In this document: one piece after another, positions 51,958-61,418 of the stretch
How the letters are laid out: each line of letters opens with the position of its first letter
How positions within the stretch are numbered: the first letter of the stretch is position 1
Assembly (NCBI RefSeq): GCF_009720485.1
Contig: NZ_CP045245.1
Coordinates: forward strand, 2,914,001-2,978,000
Length of the DNA: 64,000 bases
Reading direction: 5' to 3'
DNA from: Cellulomonas sp. JZ18
Lineage (GTDB): Bacteria; Actinomycetota; Actinomycetes; Actinomycetales; Cellulomonadaceae
Notes under the pieces: generated by a model
Told to the model about the DNA's origin: nothing
The model's database searches: none
The model's input: only the letters and a program-made list of their open reading frames with translations
Program-made: the position numbers and the translations under genes

Positions 51958-53544
51958 CCGAGGGCCCTCGTCGGGCTCGGCGCCGTCCTGCCGGGGGGCG
52001 GCGGCCACCGCGGGGACGGGACGCGAGGACTTATCCCGCTCCTCGGCGCCGCCGTCACCGGCGCGGCCGCGGACCATCTCCATGAGGTCGATGCCGGTCT
52101 GCGCCTTGAGCAGCGCGGTCAGCTCCTGCACGCCAGTCGCCACGTTGCCGGCGACGTTCGACGCGCCGCCCTTGTCGATGACGGTGATGCCATCGATCGC
52201 GCCGAGCGCGTCGGCGTACGGCTGCGCGACCTTCGGCAGCGCGTCCAGGACCATCTGCAGCCGCGCCGACTCCGGGAACGTCTGGTACGCGTCCGCCTCG
52301 GCCTTGATCGCGGCGGCGCGCGCCTCGCCCTTGGCGCGCTCGGCGGCGGCCTCGGCCTCACCGCGCGCACGGGCGCCGTCCGCCTCGGCCCGGGCCAGCG
52401 CGAGCGCACCCTCGGCGCGTCGCTGCTGCTCGACGAGAGCGGCGTCGGCACGTGCACGCGCCGCCGCCGCCTCCGCCTCGGCCTGCGCGGTGATCCGCTG
52501 CGCCTCCGCCTCCGCCTTGCGGATCGCCGCCGTGCGCGCGGCCTCCGCCTCCTGCTCGGCGGCGTACCGGCGGGCCTCGGCCTCCTGCGACGCCTCGTAC
52601 TTGCGCGCCTCGGCGGGCTTGCGGACCTCGGTCTGCAGCTCCTGCTCGCGCAGGGCGGCGCGCCGCAGGGCGACCTGCTCCTGCTGCACGAGGACGGCCT
52701 GCTGCGCCTCGGCCTCGGCGCGCTCCTGCGCGGCCTCCGCCTCAGCCCGGGCCGTCGCCGTCTCCTGCGCGATGTGCGCCTCGCGCAGCGCGACGGCCTT
52801 GTTCGACTCCGCGATCTGCACGGCCGCCTCGTTCGAGCGCTGCGTGCTCTCCTGGCGCGCCTGCGCCTCGGCGATCTCGGCGTCGCGCGCCACCGCGGCG
52901 GCACGCGGACGCCCGAGGTTGCGGATGTAGTCGCCGGAGTCCTCGACGGTCTGGATCTCGAAGTTCTCCAGCACCAGCCCGCGCTCGGCGAGCATGGGCA
53001 CGGCGATGTCCTTGACCTCCTTCGAGAACTCCTGGCGCTCGTACAGGATCGACTCGACGGTGAGCGTGCCCGCGATGGTACGCAGCACACCGACGAGGAC
53101 CTCACTCGTCTGCTGCTCGATGACCTGCTCCTGGTTGCGGCCCGCGAACCGCTGCGCCGCCGCGCGCACCATGCGCTCGGTGCCGCCGACCTTGACGACC
53201 GCGATGCTGCGCAGCGTGACGCCCACACCGCTCTTCGTCGTCGCGTCCTCAGCGGCGACGGGGAAGCTCTGCGAGGCGAGCGACAGGCGCATCACCTGCT
53301 CGAAGATCGGCTTGACGAACGTGCCGCCGCCGATGACGACGCGCTGACCCGACAGGTCGGTCGTCTCCTCGCCCGTCTCCGGGTTGATGACGGGCGTGCC
53401 GCTCTTGCGGCCCGTGATGATGAGCGCCTCGTCCGGGGTCGCGATCTTGAACCGGACCTTCGCGTACACGGCGCCGACGACGCCGAGGACGATCAGGACG
53501 ACGACGGCCACGACGACGAGCGCCAGCGTGCCGGCGAGCTCCAT
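51953..53544 (-). CDS. Flotillin-like SPFH-domain membrane protein
   Basis: About 530 aa. ATG 53544 lies behind GGAGGAG, with one N-terminal membrane anchor (TLALVVVAVVVLIVLGVVGAVYA). The SPFH domain follows (about 35-210) and then a long Ala/Glu/Arg coiled coil rich in EAE repeats (about 215-450). The C-terminus is YADALGAIDGITVIDKGG. Flotillins scaffold ordered membrane patches. The end is ambiguous: as given, the frame runs on into the VOC gene (to 51409). One base added in GAGGGCCCTC (51959-51968) would end it as DEGPSA at a stop at 51953-51955, which I prefer because a terminator follows. A -10-like TAGGGT lies at 53666-53671. Confidence 0.88.
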
Positions 53545-53940
53545 GGGACTCCTCCAGGCAGGACCCCGCGGGGCGGGGGCGGGTGGGCGCGGCGCAGGCG
53601 CAGGGCCCGTGCCGCCGGGGACGCACCACCGGCGCCGGGTGCCCGGCGGCGGTGGCGGTCCTCGCACCCTAGAGGGCGCCGGCGCTCACGCGGGAGTGCG
53701 TCCCACGAGTGCCGCAGCACGGGGCGGGGGCCCGCGTCCGTACCGGCGCGCCCCGCACCTCCTCGCCCCGCGGGCGGGACGCAGGTCCCAGGGCGCCCCT
53801 CCCGCGCCCCCGTGACGAAGCGCAGGTGGCACCGCGGAGGACTTTCATCCCATGTCTGCGCGGCACCGCGTTCCTAGCGTCGGAGACAGCGACGGACGAC
53901 TCCAGCGTCCGCCCCCCGCCCCACCGACCAGGAGGACCTC
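53545..53940. promoter_or_regulatory. Divergent flotillin/adhE upstream region
   Basis: 396 nt without a gene. The flotillin side has TAGGGT on the minus strand (53666-53671). The adhE side has TAGCGT (53875-53880) about 60 nt before its start. No Rex-type TGTGAA...TTCACA dyad or FNR-like site was found by eye. Confidence 0.35.
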
Positions 53941-56688
53941 GTGTCCCAGCCCAGCAGGAAGACGACCGCGGCGACGGCCGCGGGCGCCGCCGTCGCCACC
54001 GCCCCCGCCGCCCCCGGCGCCGCGCTCGGCGTGTCCGACGAGACCGGTGTCACCGCGGCGGTCGACCAGCTCGTCGCCAACGCGACGAAGGCGCTCGCGG
54101 AGTTCGAGCGGATGACGCAGGAGGACGTCGACCGGTTCGTCAAGAAGGGCGCGGTGGCGGCGCTCGACCAGCACGGCGTGCTCGCGAGGCTCGCGGTCGA
54201 GGAGACCGGCCGCGGCGTCTTCGAGGACAAGGCCGTGAAGAACATCTTCGCGTGCGAGCACGTGACGAACTCGATGGCGAACCTCAGGACGGTCGGCGTC
54301 ATCGCGGTCGACGAGCTCAACGGCATCACCGAGATCGCCGAGCCCGTCGGCGTGGTCGCCGGCATCACACCCGTGACGAACCCGACGTCGACCACGATCT
54401 TCAAGGCCCTCATCTCGCTCAAGACGCGCAACCCGATCGTCTTCGCGTTCCACCCGAGCGCGCAGCGGTGCTCGGTCGCCGCCGCCCGCGTGGTGCGGGA
54501 CGCCGCGGTCGCGGCCGGCGCGCCGGAGCACTGCATCCAGTGGGTCGAGACGCCGTCGCTGCAGGCGACGAGCGCCCTCATGAACCACCCGGGCGTCGCG
54601 ACCATCCTCGCGACCGGCGGCAACGCGATGGTCAAGGCGGCGTACTCGTGCGGCAAGCCGGCGCTCGGCGTCGGCGCGGGCAACGTCCCGGCGTACGTCG
54701 AGAAGTCGGCGAAGCTCGGCCGCGCGGTCAACGACATCGTCCTGTCCAAGGCGTTCGACAACGGCGTGATCTGCGCGTCGGAGCAGGCCGTCATCCTCGA
54801 CGACGCGATCTACGACGCGGCGATGGCCGAGTTCGCCCGCCTGCACGCCTACCGCGCGAACGCGGCCGAGAAGGCGATGCTCGAGCGCTTCGTCTTCGGC
54901 GTCGAGGCGGACGGCGAGAACTGCGCCGGGGCGCGGCTGAACCCCGCGGTGGTCGGCAGGAGCCCGGTGTGGATCGCCGAGCAGGCCGGTTTCACCGTCC
55001 CCGCGGACACGTCGGTCATCCTCGCCGAGGTCTCGGCCGTCGGCCCCGCCGAGCCGCTCACCCGCGAGAAGCTCTGCCCCGTCCTGGCGGTGCTGCGCGC
55101 CACGAGCACCGAGCACGGCATCAGCCTCGCCGAGCAGATGGTCGAGTTCGACGGCCTCGGCCACTCCGCCGCGATCCACACGCAGGACGACGACCTGACG
55201 GTCGAGTTCGGCCGGCGCGTCAAGGCGATCCGCGTCATCTGCAACGCGCCGTCCTCCCTCGGCGGGATCGGTGACATCTACAACGCGTTCATCCCGTCCC
55301 TGACGCTGGGCTGCGGCTCCTACGGCCGCAACTCCGTCTCGAACAACGTGTCGGCGGTCAACCTCGTGAACATCAAGCGCGTCGGGCGCCGCAACAACAA
55401 CCTGCAGTGGTTCAAGGTGCCGGCCAAGACGTACTTCGAGCCGAACGCGATCCGCTACCTCGCGGACATGGCGGACGTCGAGCGCGTCACGATCGTCACG
55501 GACGCGACCATGACCACCCTCGGCTTCGTCGACAAGGTCATCGACGTCCTCAACCGACGCGGCAACCGGGTCGCGCTGCAGATCATCGACCAGGTCGAGC
55601 CCGAGCCGTCCGTGCGTACCGTGCAGGCCGGCGCGGCGCAGATGCGCCACTTCCGCCCGGACACGATCATCGCCCTCGGCGGCGGGTCGCCCATGGACGC
55701 CGCGAAGGTCATGTGGCTGCTCTACGAGCACCCCGAGATCGTGTTCTCCGACCTCAAGCAGAAGTTCTTCGACGTGCGCAAGCGCGCGTTCAAGTTCCCC
55801 GTCCTGGGCGAGCTCGCCAAGCTCGTGTGCATCCCGACCACGTCCGGCACCGGTGCCGAGGTCACGCCGTTCGCCGTCATCTCCGACCCCGACGCGGGCA
55901 AGAAGTACCCGCTCGCGGACTACGCGCTGACGCCGACGGTCGCGATCATCGACCCGGTCCTGACCTCCCGGATGCCGCGCAGCCTGGCGGCCGACTCGGG
56001 CTTCGACGCCCTCACGCACGCCACCGAGGCGTTCGTGTCCGTCTACGCCAACGACTTCACCGACGGCATGGCGCTGCAGGCGATCCGCCTCATCTTCAAC
56101 AACCTCGCGCAGTCGGTGAACGGCGACCCGGCCGACCCGCTGACGAAGGACGCGCGGGAGAAGATGCACAACGCCGGGACGATCGCGGGCATGGCGTTCG
56201 GCAACGCGTTCCTCGGCATCGTGCACGCGATGGCCCACGTCATCGGCTCGACGTACCACCTGGTGCACGGGCGCACGAACGCGACGCTCCTGCCGCACGT
56301 GGTCCGCTACAACGGCACGGTCCCGACCAAGCTCACGAGCTGGCCGAAGTACGAGCGGTACGTGGCCCCGGAGCGGTTCCAGCAGATCGCGCAGGTGCTC
56401 GGCCTGCCGGCCACGACGCCGCAGGAGGGTGTCGAGTCCTACGCGCGGGCGGTGGAGTCCCTGCGGGCGAACGTCGGCATCCCCGCGTCGTTCCAGGCGC
56501 AGGGCGTCGACGAGCAGGAGTTCCTGCGCCGGCTCGACGAGGTCGCGATGGGCGCCTACGAGGACCAGTGCGCCCCCGCCAACCCGCGCATGCCGATGAT
56601 CGACGACATGAAGGACCTCATGACCGCGGCCTACTACGGCACGTCGCTGGAGGACGTGCGGGGCCGCCGCGAGCGCACGGAGGACTGA
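53941..56688 (+). CDS. adhE: Bifunctional acetaldehyde-CoA/alcohol dehydrogenase AdhE
   Basis: 915 aa, GTG start behind AGGAGG. The N-terminal CoA-acylating aldehyde dehydrogenase (about 35-470) has the catalytic Cys in NGVICASEQAV and GAGNVPAYVE. The C-terminal iron alcohol dehydrogenase (about 485-890) has the NAD loop GGGSPMDAAKVMWLLYEHPE. Its metal-site elements are FDALTHATEAFVS, GIVHAMAHVIG and HGRTNATLLPHV. It reduces acetyl-CoA to ethanol in two steps, regenerating two NAD+ during fermentation. The filament-forming spirosome architecture is normal for this family. Monocistronic, with a terminator after it. Confidence 0.97.
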   Translation: MSQPSRKTTAATAAGAAVATAPAAPGAALGVSDETGVTAAVDQLVANATKALAEFERMTQEDVDRFVKKGAVAALDQHGVLARLAVEETGRGVFEDKAVKNIFACEHVTNSMANLRTVGVIAVDELNGITEIAEPVGVVAGITPVTNPTSTTIFKALISLKTRNPIVFAFHPSAQRCSVAAARVVRDAAVAAGAPEHCIQWVETPSLQATSALMNHPGVATILATGGNAMVKAAYSCGKPALGVGAGNVPAYVEKSAKLGRAVNDIVLSKAFDNGVICASEQAVILDDAIYDAAMAEFARLHAYRANAAEKAMLERFVFGVEADGENCAGARLNPAVVGRSPVWIAEQAGFTVPADTSVILAEVSAVGPAEPLTREKLCPVLAVLRATSTEHGISLAEQMVEFDGLGHSAAIHTQDDDLTVEFGRRVKAIRVICNAPSSLGGIGDIYNAFIPSLTLGCGSYGRNSVSNNVSAVNLVNIKRVGRRNNNLQWFKVPAKTYFEPNAIRYLADMADVERVTIVTDATMTTLGFVDKVIDVLNRRGNRVALQIIDQVEPEPSVRTVQAGAAQMRHFRPDTIIALGGGSPMDAAKVMWLLYEHPEIVFSDLKQKFFDVRKRAFKFPVLGELAKLVCIPTTSGTGAEVTPFAVISDPDAGKKYPLADYALTPTVAIIDPVLTSRMPRSLAADSGFDALTHATEAFVSVYANDFTDGMALQAIRLIFNNLAQSVNGDPADPLTKDAREKMHNAGTIAGMAFGNAFLGIVHAMAHVIGSTYHLVHGRTNATLLPHVVRYNGTVPTKLTSWPKYERYVAPERFQQIAQVLGLPATTPQEGVESYARAVESLRANVGIPASFQAQGVDEQEFLRRLDEVAMGAYEDQCAPANPRMPMIDDMKDLMTAAYYGTSLEDVRGRRERTED

Positions 56689-56696
56689 CCGACTCC

Positions 56697-56738
56697 CCGA
56701 CGGTCCCGGCGCCCCTCCCCGAGGGCGGCCTCCGTCGG
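56697..56738 (+). terminator. Terminator after adhE
   Basis: CCGACGG (56697-56703) pairs with CCGTCGG (56732-56738), enclosing a second CGCCC/GGGCG stem. It starts 8 nt after the adhE stop. Confidence 0.55.
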
Positions 56739-56957
56739 CGCTCGCCCGACGCCCCCCGCTGCCCCACGGCGGGGGCGTCGCCGCGCCCGGGCCCTGCACG
56801 GGACCCGGCACGCCGGCGCCAGCACCGGCCGGACCAGGGCGGATGAGAACGCGATGAGGCCGACGGGCGCGGCACCGGCGAGGGCGGCAGACTGTGGCGC
56901 CGCCGCCCTCCCCCTTCCGGCGGCGCCGACGCACGTCCACGACCCGGGAGGTCCCCA

Positions 56958-57494
56958 GTGGCAGCGCACCGCACGTCCGTCCCCCTCACGACCCGCACGC
57001 TGCGCCTGGCCGCCGCCGGCGTGCTCGCCCTCGGCCTCGCCGCCTGCACCGACGCCGACGTCGACCGCGCGGCGGACGAGGTCGCCGAGGCCGCCCAGGG
57101 CGCGGCCGACGACGTCACGGGCGCGGGCGACGCGCTGCAGCAGGCGCTCGCCGACGCGCAGGCGCACGCCGACGAGGCCCGCGCCCGCGTCGACGAGGCG
57201 CGCGCGGCGCTCGGCGGGCTCGACGAGCAGGCGCGGGCGCAGGCGGACGCCGCGGTGACCTCCGCGCAGTCCGCGGTCGACGAGGCCGAGGCTGCGCTGG
57301 CGCAGGCGCGCGACCAGGGTCAGGCCGCGTCGCAGGAGGCCGTCGCGAGCGCCCGCGAGCGCGTGGAGACCGCCCGTGCGGAGCTCGACGCCGCCACCGC
57401 GAACGCCGGCGCCGAGGGCGGCGACGCGCTGCGGTCCCTCGCGGACCAGCTCGACACGCTCGGCCAGGACCTGCAGGAGGCCACCGCAGGCTGA
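56958..57494 (+). CDS. Ala-rich coiled-coil lipoprotein, unknown function
   Basis: 178 aa, GTG behind GGGAGG. The Sec lipoprotein signal ends in LGLAAC (Cys about residue 30). The mature part is an almost uninterrupted amphipathic helix of Ala, Asp, Glu, Gln and Arg, with heptad-like ARARVDEARAAL and AVTSAQSAVDEAEAAL units, so an extended coiled coil anchored to the outer membrane leaflet is expected. No enzymatic motif is seen. Confidence 0.75.
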   Translation: MAAHRTSVPLTTRTLRLAAAGVLALGLAACTDADVDRAADEVAEAAQGAADDVTGAGDALQQALADAQAHADEARARVDEARAALGGLDEQARAQADAAVTSAQSAVDEAEAALAQARDQGQAASQEAVASARERVETARAELDAATANAGAEGGDALRSLADQLDTLGQDLQEATAG

Positions 57495-57578
57495 CGCGTC
57501 CGCCGCCGCGCGGGTGATTTCGTGCGCCGCGCCGCCCCGGGCCTTCGTCGTCGCCGCGCACGTGCCGATGGTGGAGGC

Positions 57579-57704
57579 ATGGCAGCACGGCAGCCGGTGC
57601 GCGAGGTCCGCCACCACCGCGTGGAGTGGTGGGTGGTCGCGGCGTGGGCGTCGCTCGGCCTGCTCGTCGTCTGCGGGCTGCTGGCCGCGGCCGGCGTGGT
57701 CTGA
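57579..57704 (+). CDS. Small single-helix membrane protein
   Basis: 41 aa. A basic N-terminus with His (MAARQPVREVRHHRVEWW) precedes one membrane helix (VVAAWASLGLLVVCGLLAAAG). GGAGG sits just before the ATG. Unknown function. It ends 50 nt before the aminotransferase. Confidence 0.5.
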   Translation: MAARQPVREVRHHRVEWWVVAAWASLGLLVVCGLLAAAGVV

Positions 57705-57713
57705 GCGCACGCC

Positions 57714-57738
57714 GGCGCGGCGCGGCGCGGCGCGGCGA
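57714..57738. repeat. GCGGC-type pentamer repeat before the aminotransferase gene
   Basis: About five head-to-tail copies of a 5-bp unit (GCGGC phase) lie directly upstream of the -10-like TATCCT at 57741-57746. Confidence 0.6.
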
Positions 57739-57754
57739 CCTATCCTCGACGTCC

Positions 57755-58984
57755 GTGAGCACCGACGTCGACCCGTCCGCGCCGCGCTGGCGCCGGGTCG
57801 CCGCCGCCGCGGGGCTGCTGGACCCCGACGGGGGCGTCCGGGCGACCGTGTTCGCGGAGATGTCGGCGCTGGCCGCACGCACGGGCGCGCTCAACCTCGG
57901 TCAGGGCTTCCCGGACGTCGACGGGCCCCCGGCGGTCGCCCGCGCGGCGGCCGACGCGATCCTCGCGGGGCACAACCAGTACCCGCCCGGGCCGGGCGTC
58001 CCCGCGCTGCGTGCGGCGGTGGCCGCGCACCAGGCGGCCCGCTACGGCGTCACGCTCGACCCCGACCGCGAGGTCCTGGTCACCACCGGGGCGACGGAGG
58101 GCCTGGCGGCGGCCGTGCTCGCCCTCGCGGGTCCGGGCGACGAGGTGCTCACGCTGGAGCCGTACTACGACTCCTACGCCGCGGTGGTGGCGATGGCGGG
58201 CGCCCGGCACACGACGGCTCCCCTGCGCGCCACGCCCGACGGGTTCCGGCTCGACGTCGACGCCCTCGCCGCCGCCGTCACGCCGCGCACCCGGCTGCTG
58301 CTGCTCAACTCCCCGCACAACCCGACCGGCGCCGTGCTGCGCCGGGACGAGCTGGAGGCGGTCGCACGCCTGGCCGTGGCGCACGACCTGCTCGTGGTGA
58401 CCGACGAGGTGTACGAGCACCTCGTGTTCGGGGTCGAGCACGTGCCCGTCGCGACGCTCCCCGGGATGGCGGAGCGCACGCTGACGGTCTCGTCCTCCGG
58501 CAAGACGTTCTCGTTCACCGGCTGGAAGATCGGGTGGGTGACCGGCCCGGAGGAGCTGGTCACGGCCGTCCGCACGGTCAAGCAGTTCCTCACGTACGTG
58601 TCGGGCGCGCCGTTCCAGCCCGCGGTGGCCGCCGCGCTGACCGACCCCGCCGCGCTCGCATGGGTCGACGACCTCGTCGCCTCGCTCGCCGCGCGCCGCG
58701 ACCTGCTCACGGCGGGCCTGCGCGACGCCGGCTTCGACGTGGTCCCGCCCGACGGCACCTACTTCGTGCTGGCGGACGCCGCACCGCTCGGGTACGACGA
58801 CGGCGTGGCGCTGTGCCACGACCTGCCGGCGCTCGCGGGCGTCGTCGCCGTGCCGGTGCGCGCGTTCACGCGCCCCGGCTCGCCCGCCGGCACCGCCCTG
58901 CGCTCGTACGTGCGGTTCACGTTCGTCAAGCGCCGCGAGGTGCTCGAGGAGGCGGTGGCCCGGCTTCGGCGCCTGCGGCCCTGA
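57755..58984 (+). CDS. Class I/II PLP aminotransferase (DapC/kynurenine-aminotransferase-like)
   Basis: 409 aa from GTG 57755. LNLGQGFPDVDGPPAV, NSPHNPTGAV, TDEVYEHLVF and the PLP Lys in SSSGKTFSFTGWKIGW define the I-gamma aminotransferase group. Candidates are N-succinyldiaminopimelate aminotransferase (dapC) or an aromatic/methionine-type enzyme. The motifs do not separate these. TATCCT at 57741-57746, 8 nt upstream, with no ribosome site, suggests a leaderless mRNA. The gene also carries a conserved C-terminus YVRFTFVKRREVLEEAVARL. Confidence 0.9.
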   Translation: MSTDVDPSAPRWRRVAAAAGLLDPDGGVRATVFAEMSALAARTGALNLGQGFPDVDGPPAVARAAADAILAGHNQYPPGPGVPALRAAVAAHQAARYGVTLDPDREVLVTTGATEGLAAAVLALAGPGDEVLTLEPYYDSYAAVVAMAGARHTTAPLRATPDGFRLDVDALAAAVTPRTRLLLLNSPHNPTGAVLRRDELEAVARLAVAHDLLVVTDEVYEHLVFGVEHVPVATLPGMAERTLTVSSSGKTFSFTGWKIGWVTGPEELVTAVRTVKQFLTYVSGAPFQPAVAAALTDPAALAWVDDLVASLAARRDLLTAGLRDAGFDVVPPDGTYFVLADAAPLGYDDGVALCHDLPALAGVVAVPVRAFTRPGSPAGTALRSYVRFTFVKRREVLEEAVARLRRLRP

Positions 58985-59027
58985 GACGACGACGTGCCCG
59001 CGCGGTGCCGGCGGATGTGCGGGGAGG

Positions 59028-60454
59028 TCAGAGCTGCCAGGCCCCGCCGCGGCGGAACGCCGGCGTCGCGAGCGCGAGCACGAGCAGCGCGAGCACGGAC
59101 GCGGCGGCCATCACGGCCGTCATCGCCACGGCGTCCCCGCCGAGCAGGCCGGACACCGGCGACACGAGGCCCGAGACGCCGGCCTGGCACGCGCCGATGA
59201 ACGCGGCCGCCGTGCCCGCGATCTCCCCGTGCCGGCCGAGCGCGATGCTCGAGGCGTTCGGCGGGGCGAAGTTCACGAGCGCGAGCACGAACCACAGCAC
59301 GACGAGCAGCGCCCACAGGCCGCCCGCCCCGGTGAGCGCGAGCGCGAGCAGCACCCCGGCGAGGACGACGACGCCGACCTGCGCGGCGCGCAGGATCCGG
59401 ATCGGCGCGACGCGCCGCACGATCGCGGCGTTGATCTGGGCGCCGATCACCAGCCCGATGCCGTTGACCGCGAAGACCAGCGAGAACTCGTGCTCGGACA
59501 GCCCGTACCCCTCGCGCAGCACGAACGGCGACGCGACGACGTAGCTCATGAGGACGGCCATGTTGAGGCCGGGCAGCACCGCGAGCGCCACGAAGTGCCG
59601 GTCGCGCAGGAGGGAGCGGTACCCGGACACGGCGGTGCGGAAGCCGCCGGCGCGTCGGCGCTCGGCCGGCAGCGTCTCCGGCATCTTCGTCAGGACGACG
59701 ACCCACAGGCCCGCGCCGAACAGCGCGAGCGCGAGGAAGACCGCGCGCCACCCCCACTGCCCGGCGATGAGCCCGCCGACGGACGGTGCGAACAGCGGTG
59801 CGACCCCGATGACGAGCATGAGCCGCGACATCAGCCGCGAGGCGTCCGAGCCGACGAACCGGTCGCGGATGAGCGCCATCGCCACGACCGAGGCGGACGC
59901 GTTGAAGAAGCCCTGGAGCATCCGCAGCGCGACGAGCGGCACGATCGCGGGCGCGACCGCGCACAGCAGGGAGGTCACGACGTGCAGCGCCACGCCGACC
60001 AGCACGGGCGCGCGCCGGCCGAACCGGTCCGACAGCGGCCCGATCACGAGCTGACCGACGGCGCCGCCGAGCAGCATCCCGGTCATCGTGAGCTGGGCCG
60101 CGGCGGCGGACGTGCCGAGGTCGCGCGCGACGTCGGGCAGCGACGGCAGGTAGATGTCGGTGGAGACCGCCGGCAGCGCCGTCATCGACCCGAGCAGGAG
60201 CACGTAGCGCCAGTCGGGCCGGTGGGCGGGTGCGGCCGGTGCCGCACCGTCGGTCGTGGTGCGACCCGCGTCGGCCGAGCGCGCGTCGGGCGGCGTGGCC
60301 GCGCGCGCCTCGGGGGTGCGGAGACCTGCGCGTCGGGGCGCGCGGGTGCGTGGGGAGCAGGGGCGGGGGTGCGGTGCGGCGTGGGCACGGCGGCGGACGG
60401 GGCGCTCGCGGCGGCCCGCCCGGCGGGGTCGTCCAGGGGTGACATCCCCTTCAT
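59028..60454 (-). CDS. Bcr/CflA-family multidrug efflux MFS transporter
   Basis: The transporter core (about 400 aa, twelve helices) begins at DWRYVLLLGSMTALPAVSTDIYLPSLPDVARDL. It contains the MFS loop GPLSDRFGRRAPVLVG and the drug-antiporter motif region near GVAPLFAPSVGGLIAGQWGWR. It exports drugs such as bicyclomycin or other amphiphiles by proton antiport. The start is unclear: ATG 60454 opens a natural disordered N-terminus (KGMSPLDDPAGRAAASAPSA) that reaches the core only if one base is added in the GGGGG region near 60312-60322. As given, the core frame has no well-placed start. A LacI-like palindrome lies 25 nt upstream of the ATG. Confidence 0.88.
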
Positions 60455-60478
60455 GGTCGCACCGCGCCGGGACGAGGC

Positions 60479-60492
60479 GCGAATCGATTCGA
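60479..60492. promoter_or_regulatory. LacI-like palindrome upstream of the MFS gene
   Basis: GCGAATCGATTCGA contains the perfect 12-bp dyad CGAATCGATTCG and fits the sugar-locus consensus GAA-NCGN-TTC with a changed first base. It may be bound by the same or a related regulator. Confidence 0.5.
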
Positions 60493-60627
60493 CATTTCGG
60501 GCGGGGCCGCACCCCCGGTCGGCACCGGCCCCCGCCGGACGCCGGTCACGGGGCCGTCCGGGTGACGCACCCCGGGCCCTCCCCCGCCGCCGCTCCAGGC
60601 GGACGACCGACGCACCGATGCGCGGAC

Positions 60628-61170
60628 GTGAGCTACGACCTCCTCCTCGTCGCGCGGCGTCCCGGCCAGACCTTCGAGCAGGCCCTCCACGACGGCCCGC
60701 ACGGCGGCGGACCGCTCGGGCCGGAGCGCCTCGCGCAGTGGGCCCGCATCGAGACCGGCCTGCGCGCGCTGCTCGGCGACGTCCACGTGCACGTCGACGC
60801 GGACGCCGGGCACGCCGAGCTGGCGCACGACGCGACGGGTCTGCAGGTGGAGCTGTTCGCCGACCAGGGCGCCGTCGCCTACCCGTACTGGGCGCACGAG
60901 GACCCCGCCGCGTTCCACCGCCTCGTCACCGCCGTCGTCGCGCTCGTCGTGCGCGAGACGGGGCTGGAGGCCTACGACCCGCAGGCGGGTGCCCCGTTCG
61001 ACGGCCACGTCGACGACCGCACGGGGGTGGCCGGGAGCGCGGCGATCGCCGCGGGGTACGGCGGCCGGGTGCACGACGTCCCGGCCTCGGCCGTCCCCCG
61101 GTGCCGGACGGGGCGACGGACGGGTGGCAGCCCGCGCCCGAGCGCGCTCCCGCCGGACGCCGACCACTGA
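60628..61170 (+). CDS. Conserved-looking hypothetical protein
   Basis: 180 aa from GTG 60628. The first ~150 residues look like a folded alpha/beta domain (SYDLLLVARRPGQTFEQALHD, VQVELFADQG-like strands, AFHRLVTAVVALVVRETGLEAYDP). The last ~33 residues (CRTGRRTGGSPRPSALPP) look like out-of-frame sequence. One base added in the CCCCC run at 61095-61099 would continue it as PVPDGATDGWQPAPERAP into the next entry, making one 249-aa protein. I do not recognise a family. Confidence 0.6.
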   Translation: MSYDLLLVARRPGQTFEQALHDGPHGGGPLGPERLAQWARIETGLRALLGDVHVHVDADAGHAELAHDATGLQVELFADQGAVAYPYWAHEDPAAFHRLVTAVVALVVRETGLEAYDPQAGAPFDGHVDDRTGVAGSAAIAAGYGGRVHDVPASAVPRCRTGRRTGGSPRPSALPPDADH

Positions 61171-61376
61171 CCGACGGCGACCAGCGCGCCCGCGCCCTGC
61201 GGTACCTCGTGGCCGGTGCGCTCGCGCTCGTCGGCGGCGTGGCGAACCTCGTCACGGACGGCCGCCCCGCCTGGGCGGTGGTGCTGCTGGCGCTCGGGGC
61301 GTTCAACGTCACCGTCGGCCTGGTCGTGTCGCGTCGCTGGGTCACGCCGGCGCACGGCGGCCGCGGGGACGGCTGA
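61101..61376 (+). CDS. Small two-helix membrane protein or C-terminal part of the previous gene
   Basis: 91 aa from GTG 61101, overlapping the previous frame. Two membrane helices (YLVAGALALVGGVANLVTDG and AWAVVLLALGAFNVTVGLVVS) form a hairpin with a basic end. Either an independent small protein or, after correcting a likely missing base, the membrane anchor of the upstream protein. Confidence 0.5.
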   Translation: MPDGATDGWQPAPERAPAGRRPLTDGDQRARALRYLVAGALALVGGVANLVTDGRPAWAVVLLALGAFNVTVGLVVSRRWVTPAHGGRGDG

Positions 61377-61418
61377 GCGTCGGCGGTCGGTGTCGGCGGT
61401 CGGTGAGAAGGTGGGCCC

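Noticed and set aside
51409..53544. A genuine flotillin-VOC fusion protein
   Set aside because: A 21-bp terminator and a clear ATG separate the two parts, and one missing base explains the lost stop.
53545..53940. Rex or FNR operator for adhE
   Set aside because: No TGTGAA-TTCACA or TTGAT-ATCAA type dyad was found by eye on either strand.
57714..57738. Operator or structured RNA at the pentamer repeat
   Set aside because: The repeat is pure low-complexity GC without dyad symmetry, so only the repeat itself is reported.
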